Positions 1 to 10,562 of a stretch of DNA of 64,000 bases are shown in pieces. Origin of the DNA: Buxus sempervirens (lineage: Eukaryota; Streptophyta; Magnoliopsida; Buxales; Buxaceae); the NCBI GenBank assembly GCA_947561395.2, contig OX387183.1, positions 57,147,915 to 57,211,914 on the forward strand, given 5' to 3'. The position numbers and the translations under genes are program-made. Within the stretch, counting starts at the first letter, position 1. Each line of letters opens with the position of its first letter. The notes beneath the pieces are model-generated. The model saw only the letters and a program-made list of their open reading frames with translations, did not search any database and had not been told where the DNA came from.

Positions 1-1358
1 TGATAACTTTTAATGGAATAATTAAGTTGGAAGTATTTATTCATAAATGTTATTTTTTATTTCTACTTAAGCGCATGATAGTGGAATAACTTCAAGCTAA
101 TTATTCTTAAATATTTTATCATTATTTAGGTGAAACATATAAAACTTTCTCCAAAAAAGAATTTATAGCTTAAGAATGACAACGTCTAAGATATTTGGGT
201 AAGATAGAAACAATTCTTCATATTTTAATGTGCACAAAAATTTCTTCCCAAAATATCCTTAAAAAAACTTGTAAAACTTTTGTTTCTCGTTTGTTAAAAA
301 AATAAAAAATGAATGCAAGGCGATTTATGGAATAAACACTTGTTCTTAATTATTTCTTTAAATTATCACTATTTCTAAATTACCAAGACTTAATATTAAA
401 TCTATATTATTTTAGAAAAAAAATCACTAAAAACAATGGTCCCAAATGCGTTTCTCTCTTTCGACTATAATACTAATATTAAAACGTTTGAACAATTGCT
501 TTTTGTAAAGAAAGAAATTTATAATATATTTTATAATCGACTAAAAGGGCAAAAATCAAACATTTTGCCTGGTGCGATTCGTACGTTTACAAGGATAATA
601 GATAATAATGCCGATCTGTTAAGTGATGTCTCAGAGGAGTTTTGGGCCACTTGAAACAATGACTAAAAAAAAGGCCCTGGACCTGACATATACTAGGGTC
701 TTTTTTTACAAGCGGGTCTCACAGATGTCAGTCATGCTGACTGTGAAAGCAGTTTCTAGGGCACTTTCTTGGGCAAAGATTTGGGTCGGGGCCCAACATT
801 CTTACTTTCTCAGATTCGGCACTCACTGGGTCTATAATTGTACCAAAGTAGCTCTTCTTCCAGCACACATCTGCCCGTCTCTTACACTTTATCCGGAGGA
901 CATAACAGAAAGCTATATTCCCATGCTTGGTTTCAGAGAGGGATGGCAGTGGCACCGCCAAGCCCCTAATGGTTAGGGTTTGGTATTAGCAAGTTGTACG
1001 CATGCAGCACCGACAGTGTTGTTGCCATTAATTGGGAGTGCCTTTCCAAGTGATGGTATCAATCATTGGAATGAGTAACCCATCATCATATATAACTCAA
1101 CCCTTTATCTTTTGAATTGTCCTTTGGATCTCTTTCCAGATAAGAAGGGAAGCCGAGACGGGATTATTTAGTTGAAAGGGTTCACTGTGGAGATACTTTA
1201 TTGAAAGCCTTAAATATTATTGGTTTACTTTTTTAAAGCACCCGGCCAGCCCCCAGACCGCAGGAAGGATTTATTAGTTTATATATATGACATGATTAAT
1301 TCATATAGACGCACAGATTGGGGAAGAGGAAAGAAGGGAGGAGAAATTAAGGTAGAAG
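1..1358. other. AT-rich left flank and upstream region of RALF copy 1
   Basis: No gene is recognised in 1-1358; the short open frames here have no family features. The last 400 bases are homologous to the upstream regions of the other RALF copies. Examples are the 'gttgttgccatt..gggagtgcctt' stretch near 1018-1045 (compare 16001-16022) and the 'ttcactgtggagatactttatt' stretch near 1181-1202 (compare 16135-16155). A leader with the 'agattggggaagaggaaag' sequence follows at about 1315-1335, just before the coding start. Confidence 0.6.
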
Positions 1359-1718
1359 ATGGGAGTCCGGATGAGGATGGGTTTTTTCTTGTCTCTGATG
1401 ATAGCATTCCTTGCATTAACGCTGCCGAGGACAAGGTTTTGTGAAGCTCATCATGTGCAGATGATCATGTTCACTGATGGTTCCAACCTTACTATTTCGG
1501 AAAGCATCGAGGAATATGAGGAGTTTGCCATGGACTCCGAAGTGAATAGGCGCATTCTACAGTCAGGACAAAAGCATATAGGATATAAGCCTCTTAATGG
1601 TGACAAACCGGTAGTCCATGGTCCACAGGGCAGACAGTATCATGGATCTCTCCCCGGCCAAAATCCCAACGCCAATCGCGGTTGTCAAAGCAGATATCAG
1701 TGCCGGAGCAAACCGTAA
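1359..1718 (+). CDS. RALF-like secreted peptide precursor, copy 1 (two cysteines lost)
   Basis: A 119-aa intronless precursor of the RALF (rapid alkalinization factor) family. These are secreted cysteine-rich peptides that signal through CrRLK1L receptor kinases and LRX/LLG proteins at the cell wall. Residues 1-30 form a hydrophobic signal peptide. An acidic propeptide (ESIEEYEEFAMDSEVN) leads to the dibasic RRIL site that S1P subtilases cut in other RALFs (about residues 64-67). The C-terminal region keeps NRGCQSRYQC but not the first cysteine pair: where copies 2-4 read PVC and a second Cys before LPG, this copy reads PVV and G. One of the two usual disulfides therefore cannot form. The end is four codons shorter (no PPGS) but stops at the homologous TAA. 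The segment after RRIL contains HIGYKPL, which resembles the YISY motif of canonical RALFs. It could be a functional variant or a gene in early decay; there is no stop or frameshift. Confidence 0.8.
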   Translation: MGVRMRMGFFLSLMIAFLALTLPRTRFCEAHHVQMIMFTDGSNLTISESIEEYEEFAMDSEVNRRILQSGQKHIGYKPLNGDKPVVHGPQGRQYHGSLPGQNPNANRGCQSRYQCRSKP

Positions 1719-2142
1719 GTTGGAGAGCAACTTACTGTGTGTTTTCTCGTATGCGAGTGTGGTATTAAGTGATAATGGTGGCGAGATCTTCCTAGCTACC
1801 GTTTTTATATATATTATGTTTTCTTCAGTAACTTTCTTCCTTCCATGTCTAATGGATAATGTGTGTGTCCCATTATAACTATTTAAAGCAAAGAAAGCCT
1901 CTGCGATGCTTATTATTTTAACTTCTTTTTATATGCACAGTGTAAAAAGAGCTTTGATTAAGATACAATCTTAAAGGTCGACCAGGCAGAGGAATGAGTC
2001 AAGTATCTTTAATGGCCTCCGTTTCTCGTGTGCCGATAGGTAGATCCTTCAGCGGGTTGACATCCTCTGTACTATTTTTCTTACATTGGATCGTGGTCGA
2101 AGTTTTTCAACAAGCTAGAACATTTATGAATTGAATCATCTT
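1719..2142. other. 3' flank of RALF copy 1
   Basis: The sequence after the stop (gttggagagcaact...tgtgttttctcgtatgc) is shared with copy 2 downstream of 6636, so it belongs to the duplicated unit. No other gene is seen. Confidence 0.5.
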
Positions 2143-2280
2143 GTAAAATGGGTCTAACCGTAGCCAATGCCATGTAGTCCATGTGGCTGGATGGTTAACA
2201 AATGTCAGTGTGTTAGGTTTGTACCTGCCATGCAACCACATGTGGTTGCATCGCATTGGCTACGGTTGGACCCATTTTAC
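2143..2280. repeat. MITE-like foldback element, 138 bp
   Basis: The ends are 28-bp inverted repeats with one mismatch: GTAAAATGGGTCTAACCGTA at 2143 continues through AGCCAATGC, and its complement ends at 2280. Inside lies a second palindrome, AACCACATGTGGTT (2234-2247). No open frame and no clear target-site duplication, so the superfamily is not assigned. Confidence 0.65.
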
Positions 2281-3230
2281 AGGTCCAACCGTAGATGATT
2301 ACATTTATAAGAAAAAATAATTCTTACCCGTTGGATGCTCAACATGGCTACATGGCTTACAAAATGCAGCTACGGATGTAGGAGATTTAAATTTACAGGC
2401 ATCGATCTCATGCCCCCAAGGGGGTAAGAATTTGATTCGCTTTAACCCGATCCGTACCCGTTTTATTGACGTTCAACAATTTCATAATGCATGCGTGATG
2501 CAGTAGTATAAAGTGTTTGATTGAGCTGTTCAGGCTCCACCTTATTAACAGAGTGAGTTTGATGAACGATGGACTCTTATAGAGTTGGGATAGTCGCATA
2601 TGTATAGCAGCTCTTTCTAATTTATGTGACTATCTACAATTTCAAGATTATTTTATTTGGTGTTAGGTGGCAATTTAGTTTGGGCAAATCAGACGCCAAC
2701 AAGAGTAGCAAAATATAAAAAGCCAAATGCTCCACCAAACCACCATAAAAATCAGGTTATCAATATGTTACTTCCTGCGCATTCAAACATAATTAAGCTG
2801 GGAAATGGAAAGAACTCAAATTAAGCTGTATCTATGCCAAGGGACGCATCATGGCTGGCACTAAGAGGGACTTACAATGTTGCTCCTTCTTAACAAGAAA
2901 TTAGAGGTGGAAATCCAATAAATGTATAGAAAATTCAAAACATTATTTAATTTATGGATGCATGTAATTTAATGGAAATTCCCATGAGAGTCGTGAGATT
3001 TTCTTGGTCTAATGGTAGACAAGAAAATGGATGAATAAGAAAAAGGTATATAGAGCCCTCTGCAACCCAAACTGGTGCTTTCAATTCCCAAACATGATGG
3101 TGCGGCACGATTCGGTAATGGGATCTTACATGTACTTTTACAAAAGTGGTACACCCACCTACTACACTCTTGCAACTCCATTTGTCCCTAACCACTACGT
3201 AGCTATATGCTTTAGTTGATGTTGAGTTGG

Positions 3231-3432
3231 ATCGTCTACCGCTACTTAGTGCTGCCACTCATGCAGTAACGGTGAGGTGCTGCCATGTGTAGCATCTCAC
3301 GGTTGGATTTTTTCATCAAAAATTTTTTTTAAAAAATTTTTAAAAAAGGGAAAGCTGCGACCATTGGATGTTATATGTGTCAAAATCTAAATGAAACAGC
3401 AATGACAGCTACAATTAATGGCGGTAGACGAT
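3231..3432. repeat. MITE with ATCGTCTACCGC ends and a nested palindromic core
   Basis: Terminal inverted repeats ATCGTCTACCGC (3231-3242) and its complement (3421-3432) bound a 202-bp element. Its core at 3272-3300 is a second inverted repeat of the form GTGAGGTGCT..AGCATCTCAC. The same core and ends recur near 21316, 22779 and 29537, and related ends occur at about 18228 and 20908. It is non-coding. Confidence 0.6.
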
Positions 3433-3479
3433 TTCAAGTCCCAACTTCAACCGAGGGGAACCCTGATTTGTCAAATCTT

Positions 3480-4112
3480 GAAAATTCTAAAATGTTTGTC
3501 TTCTATTAATTCAATCAATAAACCCATTTGTCTTAGTATATTATATATGTTATTGCGTGATGATATGTTGTGATTACATATTCATTCAAATTTTGGATTT
3601 ATCATTCCTAGTGTGATGACAAAATCATATCCATGATAAACACAAGTGTTGATTCAAAGAACGTAGAAAACACATCATAGATGAAAACAATGCAACGAGA
3701 ATACCGACTTAATTAAATTATCTTCACCTTCTTCCTTAATATGTATAAAGTTGTTTACACCCGCCGTAGCCCGACGGTAGTGTTTTACGGTTACGTATAT
3801 CTTGTGTCCTACCACATACGGGTCAAGTGAAACCCATGTTTACACTCGCCGTAACCCGGTGAAATCGGAGTAAACAGGGGTCTAAGTATAATATATATAT
3901 ATGTTTATTGGGTAAACGGTGGTGAATGATTTTGCCATTAAAGCCATTAAAGGAATTATCATGGCATGTGATACTTTATTGGGTTTGAGGAAAATTGCTG
4001 GACGCTTGATCAACCCCATGATATTTTTATTTGATAAAAGGTATGTTCAGTTGCCTTTTATTTATGAAAAGGTGCATTTGACCAATTATGCCTTTTGGCT
4101 GATTACGGCTCA
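3480..4112. other. Intergenic, no recognised gene
   Basis: AT-rich sequence. An open frame at 3919-4116 has no recognisable domain. A 22-bp stretch at about 3870-3892 (TCGGAGTAAACAGGGGTCTA) occurs again in inverted orientation at about 4483-4505, which suggests both lie within or beside one repeat. Confidence 0.4.
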
Positions 4113-5100
4113 TTGAAGATAGTCCTGTAATTTTCTAAAGACGTGGAGAGTGGGGTCCCCCACTTTCTAAAAACGTGGAGTGGTTATATAAGGTGGGTTC
4201 AACTTCCTAAAAGTTGGTCGTTGAGAGACTTTTTGGTAAAGCAAAACGGACCTACAGACATGGAAAAGGGGTTCCTCAAAGATCGTGCAAGAATGAGACG
4301 TTGAGCAACCGTCAAGGATCAGTTATAAAAGGCATAAACTTCGAAGAACTCGAGGATACAATCCATCCAACCGCAACCGGTTATAATATTATTTTGATCA
4401 TCCGTGATCTTTATCTCCTCTCCTACACTGTAGTCAAAAGGATAAACTAGGACCTCTCTCACTGCTTCCAGTCGCAGTGACATCTTAGACCCCTCTTTAC
4501 TCCGATTAACACCAGAATCCTGCCACCGGAGAGTAAGTTGAGGCCGCCCCTGACTCGCAGTTCTGTGTTTACAGAATCCCGAGCAGCCGGTCCCGAGACT
4601 CACTCTGATCAAGCCAGGTGACTTGTGTATTTTCGGGTAAGTAGCAATCCAAGGTGAACCCCCTGAATTGGCTTTGCTAGCAGCCGCCCCCTTCCTCCTG
4701 TGCTTATACCTGATTACGGCTATAAGACCAGGACAAGCCGGTCCTACAAGCCCTGTCAGTTTTCTTTTTACTTTTTGTTTCCCTTTTGAGGATTATCTGT
4801 TGTCGCTTTCGGCCTGTTGGCCGATTTTATAATAAAGGATTTTTGTGCCATTAGTTGCTTTCGCTTTCAAACACTTACAAGAACCCAAACGAAGACCGAA
4901 CCCCTAGTCTTCATATCACCGCCTGACCGATTTTATTACAGGTGACTTGCAGTACGACTGAACCGATCCCGGTTTAGATTCGGAACAGGTGCTCGGGGTC
5001 AGGGCTTGACCCGAAATCATTTGTATCAAACGATACTGGCACGCCCGCGTAGAGACACATCATCAACACCGACAAGTGTCCACACCGGCCCAATTTCAGA
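4113..5100 (+). mobile_element. Probable LTR-retroelement remnant (LTR-like part plus leader)
   Basis: The stretch 4113-4940 begins TG and ends CA. It contains a TATA-like TATATAAG (4174-4181) and an AATAAA poly(A) signal about 650 bases later (4831-4836), the layout of an LTR. Following sequence includes 'gatactggcacgcccgcg' (about 5031-5048), a motif I associate with the 5' leaders of plant Ty3-gypsy elements. No gag/pol frame, second LTR or flanking duplication was found, so it is a fragment. A pararetrovirus-like regulatory region is a less likely alternative. Confidence 0.35.
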
Positions 5101-5141
5101 GCAACAAAAGTATGTTCACGTTCTTCCTTACTTGTGGGATG

Positions 5142-5390
5142 CACGTGCAGTATTGCACTTGTGTACAGATAAAAGAGAAGAGGGTTAGACAAGTGGCTAG
5201 CTGGAGAGGTTCAAACTGTTTTGTAATTATTATGATTTAGGGAAACTTGAAATATATTAGAGAGAAAAAGGCAGTTGTATGGCTATATAAATAAACTTCA
5301 ACAATGATTTATAACTAAGCATATTATGAACAAAAATGATATGATTTTTGGCACGCTTCCCAACGGGGCGCTTATAATTAATATAGAAGT
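5142..5390. repeat. Helitron-like short repeat, copy 1
   Basis: It starts with a GCACGTGCAGTATTGCAC palindrome and ends with 'ggcacgcttcccaacggggcgc' followed by AT-rich sequence. The same start and end recur at 9636-9840, 14378-14590 and 58826-59045, and a looser relative lies at 35139-35325. The Helitron assignment rests on the hairpin next to CTAG at one end and a '..tatagtataga' start at the other in the best copies. Confidence 0.35.
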
Positions 5391-6204
5391 AGTCACATGT
5401 TGCTTATTTGCTTTATATACAGCAATGTCTTCGTACTTAGTTTTCCATGCTTATACAACCATATAAACTGCTTTGTTTCGGCTTTTTATATGTATCTTGA
5501 AAATTTCCAAAGCCCAACTCTAATTATGGGACAGATTAGTGCTCTGTATTATTTGCATAGGAAACGCACATATGACAGAAGTTTCCATTTGAGTTGGAAG
5601 TCCACCCTTAGTGTATCTGATAATGCTGCATGTTAGAATATTAATTAAAGGAGAGAGCAAATTAAAATGCGAGTGCCTGCCGTGACGCTCATATGTCGTA
5701 ATATTGATCATATATATAATGGACCACAACTACCTCTGTTCTATGATAAAAATTAACTGACAAATTAATTAGCACCAACACTACCCACCTTCTCAATTAT
5801 AATGTCAATGACATGGGATCAAATAGGCTGGCCCCTGCGGAGGAGAGTGGAATTAATTCCAGATTCTTTTACCCGCGATAAAAAGGACCGGCTACTGAGC
5901 ACAAATTTGCTGAGCAAACAGTAAGGACTCTAGCTAGATGGTAAATCCATCACTGTAATGGGCACCAAATTACCATAACTCAGCCTTTTACCTTTTCAAA
6001 TGTTTATCTTAGTCCTATATTATTGATCTGTTTTCACATATATAAGAATGGAATCAGAGGCCACACCTTCACAACTCAAGAAAGGTTCACTGTGGAGAAC
6101 ACTTTATTCAAATCCTTCATTATTGGTTTACTTAATTAAACCAACCCACCCAGACCCCAATAGGGAGGAAAAAAAATAACTAATCATTTATTTGTTTAAA
6201 TGGC

Positions 6205-6224
6205 ATAATTCATATATATAGAGA
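6205..6224 (+). promoter_or_regulatory. TATA box region of RALF copy 2
   Basis: TCATATATATAGAG at about 6210-6222 lies roughly 60 bases before the start codon. It is conserved at the same place before copy 3 (about 16258-16269) and, in altered form, before copy 4 (about 18857-18867) and copy 1 (about 1301-1310). This supports a shared core promoter; the assignment is by position and sequence only. Confidence 0.5.
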
Positions 6225-6279
6225 GATTGGGGAAGATGAAAGAAGGGAGGAGAAATTCAGCTAGAAGAAGGGAGTCCAG

Positions 6280-6636
6280 ATGAGGATGGGGTTTTTCTTG
6301 TTTCTGATTGCATTCATTGCATTAACGCTGCCGAGGACAAGGTTTTGTGAAGGTCATGAGCAGAAGATGAACGCTTCAGGTGGTTCCTACCTGGCTATTG
6401 CGGAAAGCATCGAGGAGGATGAGGAGTTTGCCATGGACTCCGAAGTGAATAGGCGCATTCTACAGTCAGGAAAGACGACCATTACAATCCCTGTTACTAA
6501 GCGGGGTGACGAACCAGTTTGTAAAGGTCCAGATGGCAAGCCTTATCGTGAATGTCTCCCCGGTCCAAATGCCAAAACCGATCGAGGTTGTAAAAGCAGG
6601 TATGGTTGCCGGAACAAACCACCAGGATCACCGTAA
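6280..6636 (+). CDS. RALF-like secreted peptide precursor, copy 2
   Basis: 118 aa, intronless. An N-terminal hydrophobic signal peptide (MRMGFFLFLIAFIALTL), an acidic spacer and AMDSEVNRRIL with the S1P-type RRIL site precede a mature peptide of about 55 residues. That peptide has the four RALF cysteines (PVCKGP, YRECLPGPN, RGCKSRYGCR) and the RALF-type YxxC..N..RGC spacing. It lacks the YISY motif of classical RALFs, placing it with the divergent RALF group. The start codon used in copies 3 and 4 is mutated here ('agaagggagtcc' in place of 'agatgggagtcc'), so translation must begin four codons later, still ahead of the signal peptide. Its upstream and downstream flanks are duplicated around copies 3 and 4. 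Secretion and cleavage are inferred from the family. Confidence 0.88.
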   Translation: MRMGFFLFLIAFIALTLPRTRFCEGHEQKMNASGGSYLAIAESIEEDEEFAMDSEVNRRILQSGKTTITIPVTKRGDEPVCKGPDGKPYRECLPGPNAKTDRGCKSRYGCRNKPPGSP

Positions 6637-7290
6637 GTTGGAGAGCAACTTGCTGTGTGTTTTCTCGTATGCAAGTGTGGTATTAATAATGATGGCGATC
6701 TTCCTAGCTACATGCAATTATATATGGATTATGTTTTTAATCACTCTCTCTTCCTAGCTTCATGCAGTGACTGTGTGCCCTTCCACTTTCATTGCTGCAA
6801 CAGCATGACCCAGATTTCCCTTTGAACATTCTAGACCGACCAATTGATCAAGGCCCAGTTGTTCTCCGGACAGTTGCTTCGTTAATTTCCACGATGCTTT
6901 GGGTATGATATAATCTGTTGACCGATCGAGTTGTTCACTTATTTGGATTGTCATTGAATATGAAGTTAATTTTATGTAGAACCAAATTTCAACTAGAATA
7001 TGTTAAGGTTGGGCGTCAACATACACAAATCGAATAAAGGCAGGCAAGGCTTTAAGGTTTATCTGCCCCTGCAATTCTTGACATCAGCTCTCTGTGGGTG
7101 TCGAACGTAAATTTCGATAACCAAACGATGAAGGTTAATCGCAGTGACCAAAATGACGGGAGAACTATATATATATATATATAATAAGGAAAAGTCCTCT
7201 GGACCAAAAATCCGGTGGTTTCGTGGAGTTTGGATGTGTGGGCCCCCTCCTGACACGTGCATTCATTTGTGAGTTTCACGCTGGCGGCAC
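6637..7290. other. Duplicated 3' flank of RALF copy 2
   Basis: The stretch from 'ccttccactttcattgctgcaa' (about 6779) through 'gcaaggctttaaggtttatctgcc' (about 7044-7067) is repeated downstream of the RALF relic (13822-14100), copy 3 (17061-17410) and copy 4 (19650-20330). It marks the segmental duplication unit. No coding capacity is seen. Confidence 0.7.
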
Positions 7291-8530
7291 CAGGTGAAAT
7301 GCTCTTAATAAGGCTCTTTATGTTTCAACAGAAAATATTTTCAGAAAAAAATGTTTTCAGTAAAAAAATTTTTTGTTTCCGTACATAGGCCTGAAGGGGA
7401 AATTGAAATTAAAGTTAAAAAAAAACTAGGAAAAGTGAAAATTGAATATTCTGTTTTAAACCCTGAAGTTTTTAATATACCACCAATGGCACAGAACTTA
7501 ATCAAATTTTCAACTGTCGATCCCTGGCTCTGTTGGACTATAACGGGGTACCTGGTTATTTTCTAGAAATTTTTCTTCGTCTTTTCTTACACAAATATCA
7601 AATGATCATATTCATGGGATTCTGATGACATCAGCTGCACCTCAAACTGATCATATTTTTGGAGATAGGTCGGTGAAGGGATTTACACATTTCTCAGATT
7701 TGCACGCGCTTCACGTTTCGTTTGCTCTCTGTCCGTGATCCATCCTCTGAATAGCGGTGATTCTGAGTAGCTTTAGCCACTGGTGTTCATTACCAAACCT
7801 CCAATGAGTCGTCCCAAACGTTCTCCTGACTTCGATCATCCATCTGACTGATCTGAGGCGATTCCAACCAGAACCAACCGTCGGAAAACGTCATTATGTG
7901 GGTTCCAATTTTCTCAGGAAGGGCTTCCTCAATACTTGGCCGTTTGACAACTCTCCAAATTTTAAATGTGATATCATCTCCGAAAATAGTCTTGCATCTC
8001 CATGCGAGAAACAACTTCGGTGGCCTACCTTTCATCCGAAACAATCATCTGTTCTCAGATTATCTCCACACCTGATTGTTCGTTGTTTCCGGCATCATTG
8101 TTCATTCCCGAATTCAACGGGAGTTCCTGTTTTCATCAAAATTGTACAGCTACACCTTAAACGAGTTACCTACTGTTCAACGACCCTCGATTCAAAGAAG
8201 ACAGCCGTCAGGCCTGATAAGGAAAAAAACGGAGGAAAATAACTTCCGCTCGATTTTACCGGACCGGAAGTTATTTTCCCTCCTTTTTAAGTCGATCGGA
8301 AAAATCTTTTCCGTTAGTTTCAGTTTTCCCCTAAAACAAAAAATTTTAAAATTCCGGAAAAACTTTCTTTCCGTCGTATTGCGCTTAAACAAACACAGCG
8401 TAAGGGGAAAATGACGGTAATACTAGTTTTCTGTTTTTTTTATAGGGCTTTCGACAGGCATCAGCTTGCCCTTTTCCAGCCCGATGCCCCTGCTCTCAGG
8501 GTACTTCTACTCGTAAGAGTGAGTGCCTTG
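7290..8530. other. Intergenic repeat-like region, unclassified
   Basis: Open frames at 7790-8414 on both strands have no family features. The stretch 8220-8400 is built from repeated 'ggaaaa/ttttcc' purine-pyrimidine words (such as 'cggaagttattttccctcc'). The edges near 7320-7370 show similar words, as in many degenerate plant DNA-transposon ends. I could not find defined termini. Confidence 0.35.
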
Positions 8531-8534
8531 TGCT

Positions 8535-9640
8535 AAGGAAGGTTTAATTAGACGGCAAGCTTTGATTAGACTAGCGGATGGACGAGATATAAAAATTTGT
8601 TTTGGATAGTTAGGTGGGGGATACAGTGCTCTTCTAAAATTTTTAACAGGCATATTAAAGATATAGGCATATAAATCTAGAAGTTTCTAACTTCCTAGGG
8701 ACACCAAGCTTTTCAATTTTTTACCAGCATTTGCAAGAAACCAAATATTTTGTCCCGCAGGACAAAATATTGGAGTTCCTTAGATTGATGGGGCGGCAAG
8801 ACATGGCACCAATAGAGCAGCAATTGGGGGTGTTTACAGAGACTATTACTTGGGGAGGTTTGTGGCTGGGTTTTTGATGGAGATAGGAGAAAAATCAGCA
8901 ATACAAACCGAAGCACAGGCTGCTTTAGAAAGTTTAAAGTTGGCTAAATTCTTGAATCCATCTCAAGTGCAGATTGAAAGTGATTCTTAGATTATTATAC
9001 AACTTTTTAATAAAGATGCATTAGAGTTTCCTTGGAGCATGTTTGTTGATGGAATCTAAGAAGCTACGGTTGTCATTCCAGTTGGTATCATGCTCTCACA
9101 GTTTTAGAGAGGCAAACAAAGTGGCTGATTTGCTTGCCAATCATGCTCTTGATTGTTTCTTGTGTCTTTGGATGAAAAAACCACCTCATGTAATAGTGTT
9201 ATCCTTCCTGGATGATGCAAGGAGTAGGCCACATGGTCGTTATGTTAATGTATAAATTTCTTCTCCACCAAAAAAAAATTTTATTTTGTCCGGCATCTTC
9301 TATCCCTTTTTGTAATGGTATAGATTATTTATTCCCTTACTCCAAAAATATTTTTGAGACTTTGCAATGTAACAGCCTTGTTCATGTTTTTGGCTATTTT
9401 TCTTTTAGATTTAGGATTTTGATGGTTCAAGCAGTACAAATTTATCACTTTCTATCCGTGGTAAAGCTCAAATTCTCGCCATTACAGGCGATATGGGTTA
9501 TCGTCCTTGTATACCTCGTTGGTAAATTTGATGCCAATGGTTGCATGTACGTGGTCAAAGAAATTGCTAATTGGGACATATTAAGTATTTGTTACAGGTT
9601 AAGGTACCAGAATTTTGTCTTCTCTTAGGTATATACTAGC
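8535..9640. repeat. Segmental duplication block shared with 17755-18240 and 20405-20900
   Basis: Sequence such as 'ttgattagactag' followed by 'gatataaaaatttgttttgga', then 'ttgcaagaaaccaaatattt' and 'gagactttgcaatgt', appears in the same order in all three blocks. At 8756-9281 this copy is interrupted by a LINE fragment that the other two lack. Non-coding. Confidence 0.75.
8756..9281 (+). mobile_element. 5'-truncated LINE 3' end with RNase H domain (pseudogene)
   Basis: Bounded by a 10-bp target duplication TATTTTGTCC (8746-8755 and 9282-9291) and ending in a poly(A) tract (9270-9278). The paralogous blocks at about 17975 and 20665 show the uninterrupted site. One plus frame reads DGAARHGTNRAAIGGVYRD, then IQTEAQAALESLKLAKFLN and VQIESDS: the Asp, Glu and Asp of a plant-LINE RNase H (RVT_3) domain. 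In-frame stops (TAG before DGAAR and after IESDS) and a frameshift make it dead. The tail (REANKVADLLANHALDC) is the usual C-terminal RNase H motif. Confidence 0.8.
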
Positions 9641-9840
9641 AAGGGTGCACGTGCAATATTGCATGTAATGGGAAGGAATAGTTGAAATTTGCATCAGGTT
9701 TTAAAAGATTTAAGGGAGTTTTGACCATTTTATCCTTTTATTAATGAATCTTGGAATTGTTGTGTAAGGGCTCTTGTGGAAAGCTGTACATTTTGTTTGG
9801 CACGTTTCCCAAAATGGGGCTTTGAATATGTCCCGTTGAT
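9636..9840. repeat. Helitron-like short repeat, copy 2
   Basis: It begins CTAGCAAGGGTGCACGTGCA (with the TGCACGTGCA palindrome) at about 9637 and ends near 'ggcacgtttcccaaaatggggc' (9799-9820). It is a relative of the copies at 5142, 14378 and 58826. No coding. Confidence 0.4.
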
Positions 9841-10562
9841 TTGATTTGATTGGATTGGATGACCATAGAATTCTAATAGGGAAAATTGGTTTTAAGTGAT
9901 ACTTTTTCAAAATAATTTAGGTTCAGCCTTTCAATTCTTGGTAAATGAGAAACAGTGATAATTTTCTAAAATAATTAAGAAAGAGTGTTATTTTAATGTT
10001 CATAAAAAATTTCTTTCAAAAATACCATAAAAAACTTTAGTTATTTGGTTTGTTAAAAAAAAGTTTGCAAGTTGAGGGCATTTATGGAATAAACTTTTTA
10101 TATGACACTCGTTCTCAATTATATTTAAAAAGTATTACTATTTCTCAATTACTAAGAATTTGACGGTTGAATCTGAATCATTTTAAAATAATATCATTAA
10201 AATCCAATTTTCCAAAGGATTTTTCAGTGTTACTTTCTAAAAGTAAACCTGATTCATCCACCAAATTATAGGTAATTTGGAATTAACGATACTTTATAAA
10301 AATAAAAGAGAATAAATGTCATTTTATTGTTCACTTAAGACTTATTCTAAAACTACCTTCAAAACACCTTTTTAAACCATGATAACAAGCAAATTGTTTT
10401 TAAAAATCTGGTTCACAATTACTTCCAAGAACAGTTAAACAAAACTGGTTTGCAATTACTTCCAAGAAGTATCACTAATTTTCAATTACTAAGAATTTGG
10501 TGACTGAATCAGGATTATTTTAAAAAATCATCCTAAAAACCAATTTTGCCTCCAAAGGCTGT
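9841..10562. other. AT-rich intergenic, no gene
   Basis: It holds repeated short words such as 'ttctcaattactaagaatttg' (10151-10171 and 10482-10502). Similar words occur near 18395-18420 and at the window's left end (about 350-395), so it is probably an old degenerate repeat. No gene is seen. Confidence 0.4.

Noticed and set aside
7898-8414. Two overlapping plus frames of about 113 codons
   Set aside because: Low-complexity 'ttttccgg' purine/pyrimidine words explain the open frames; no homologous family is recognised.
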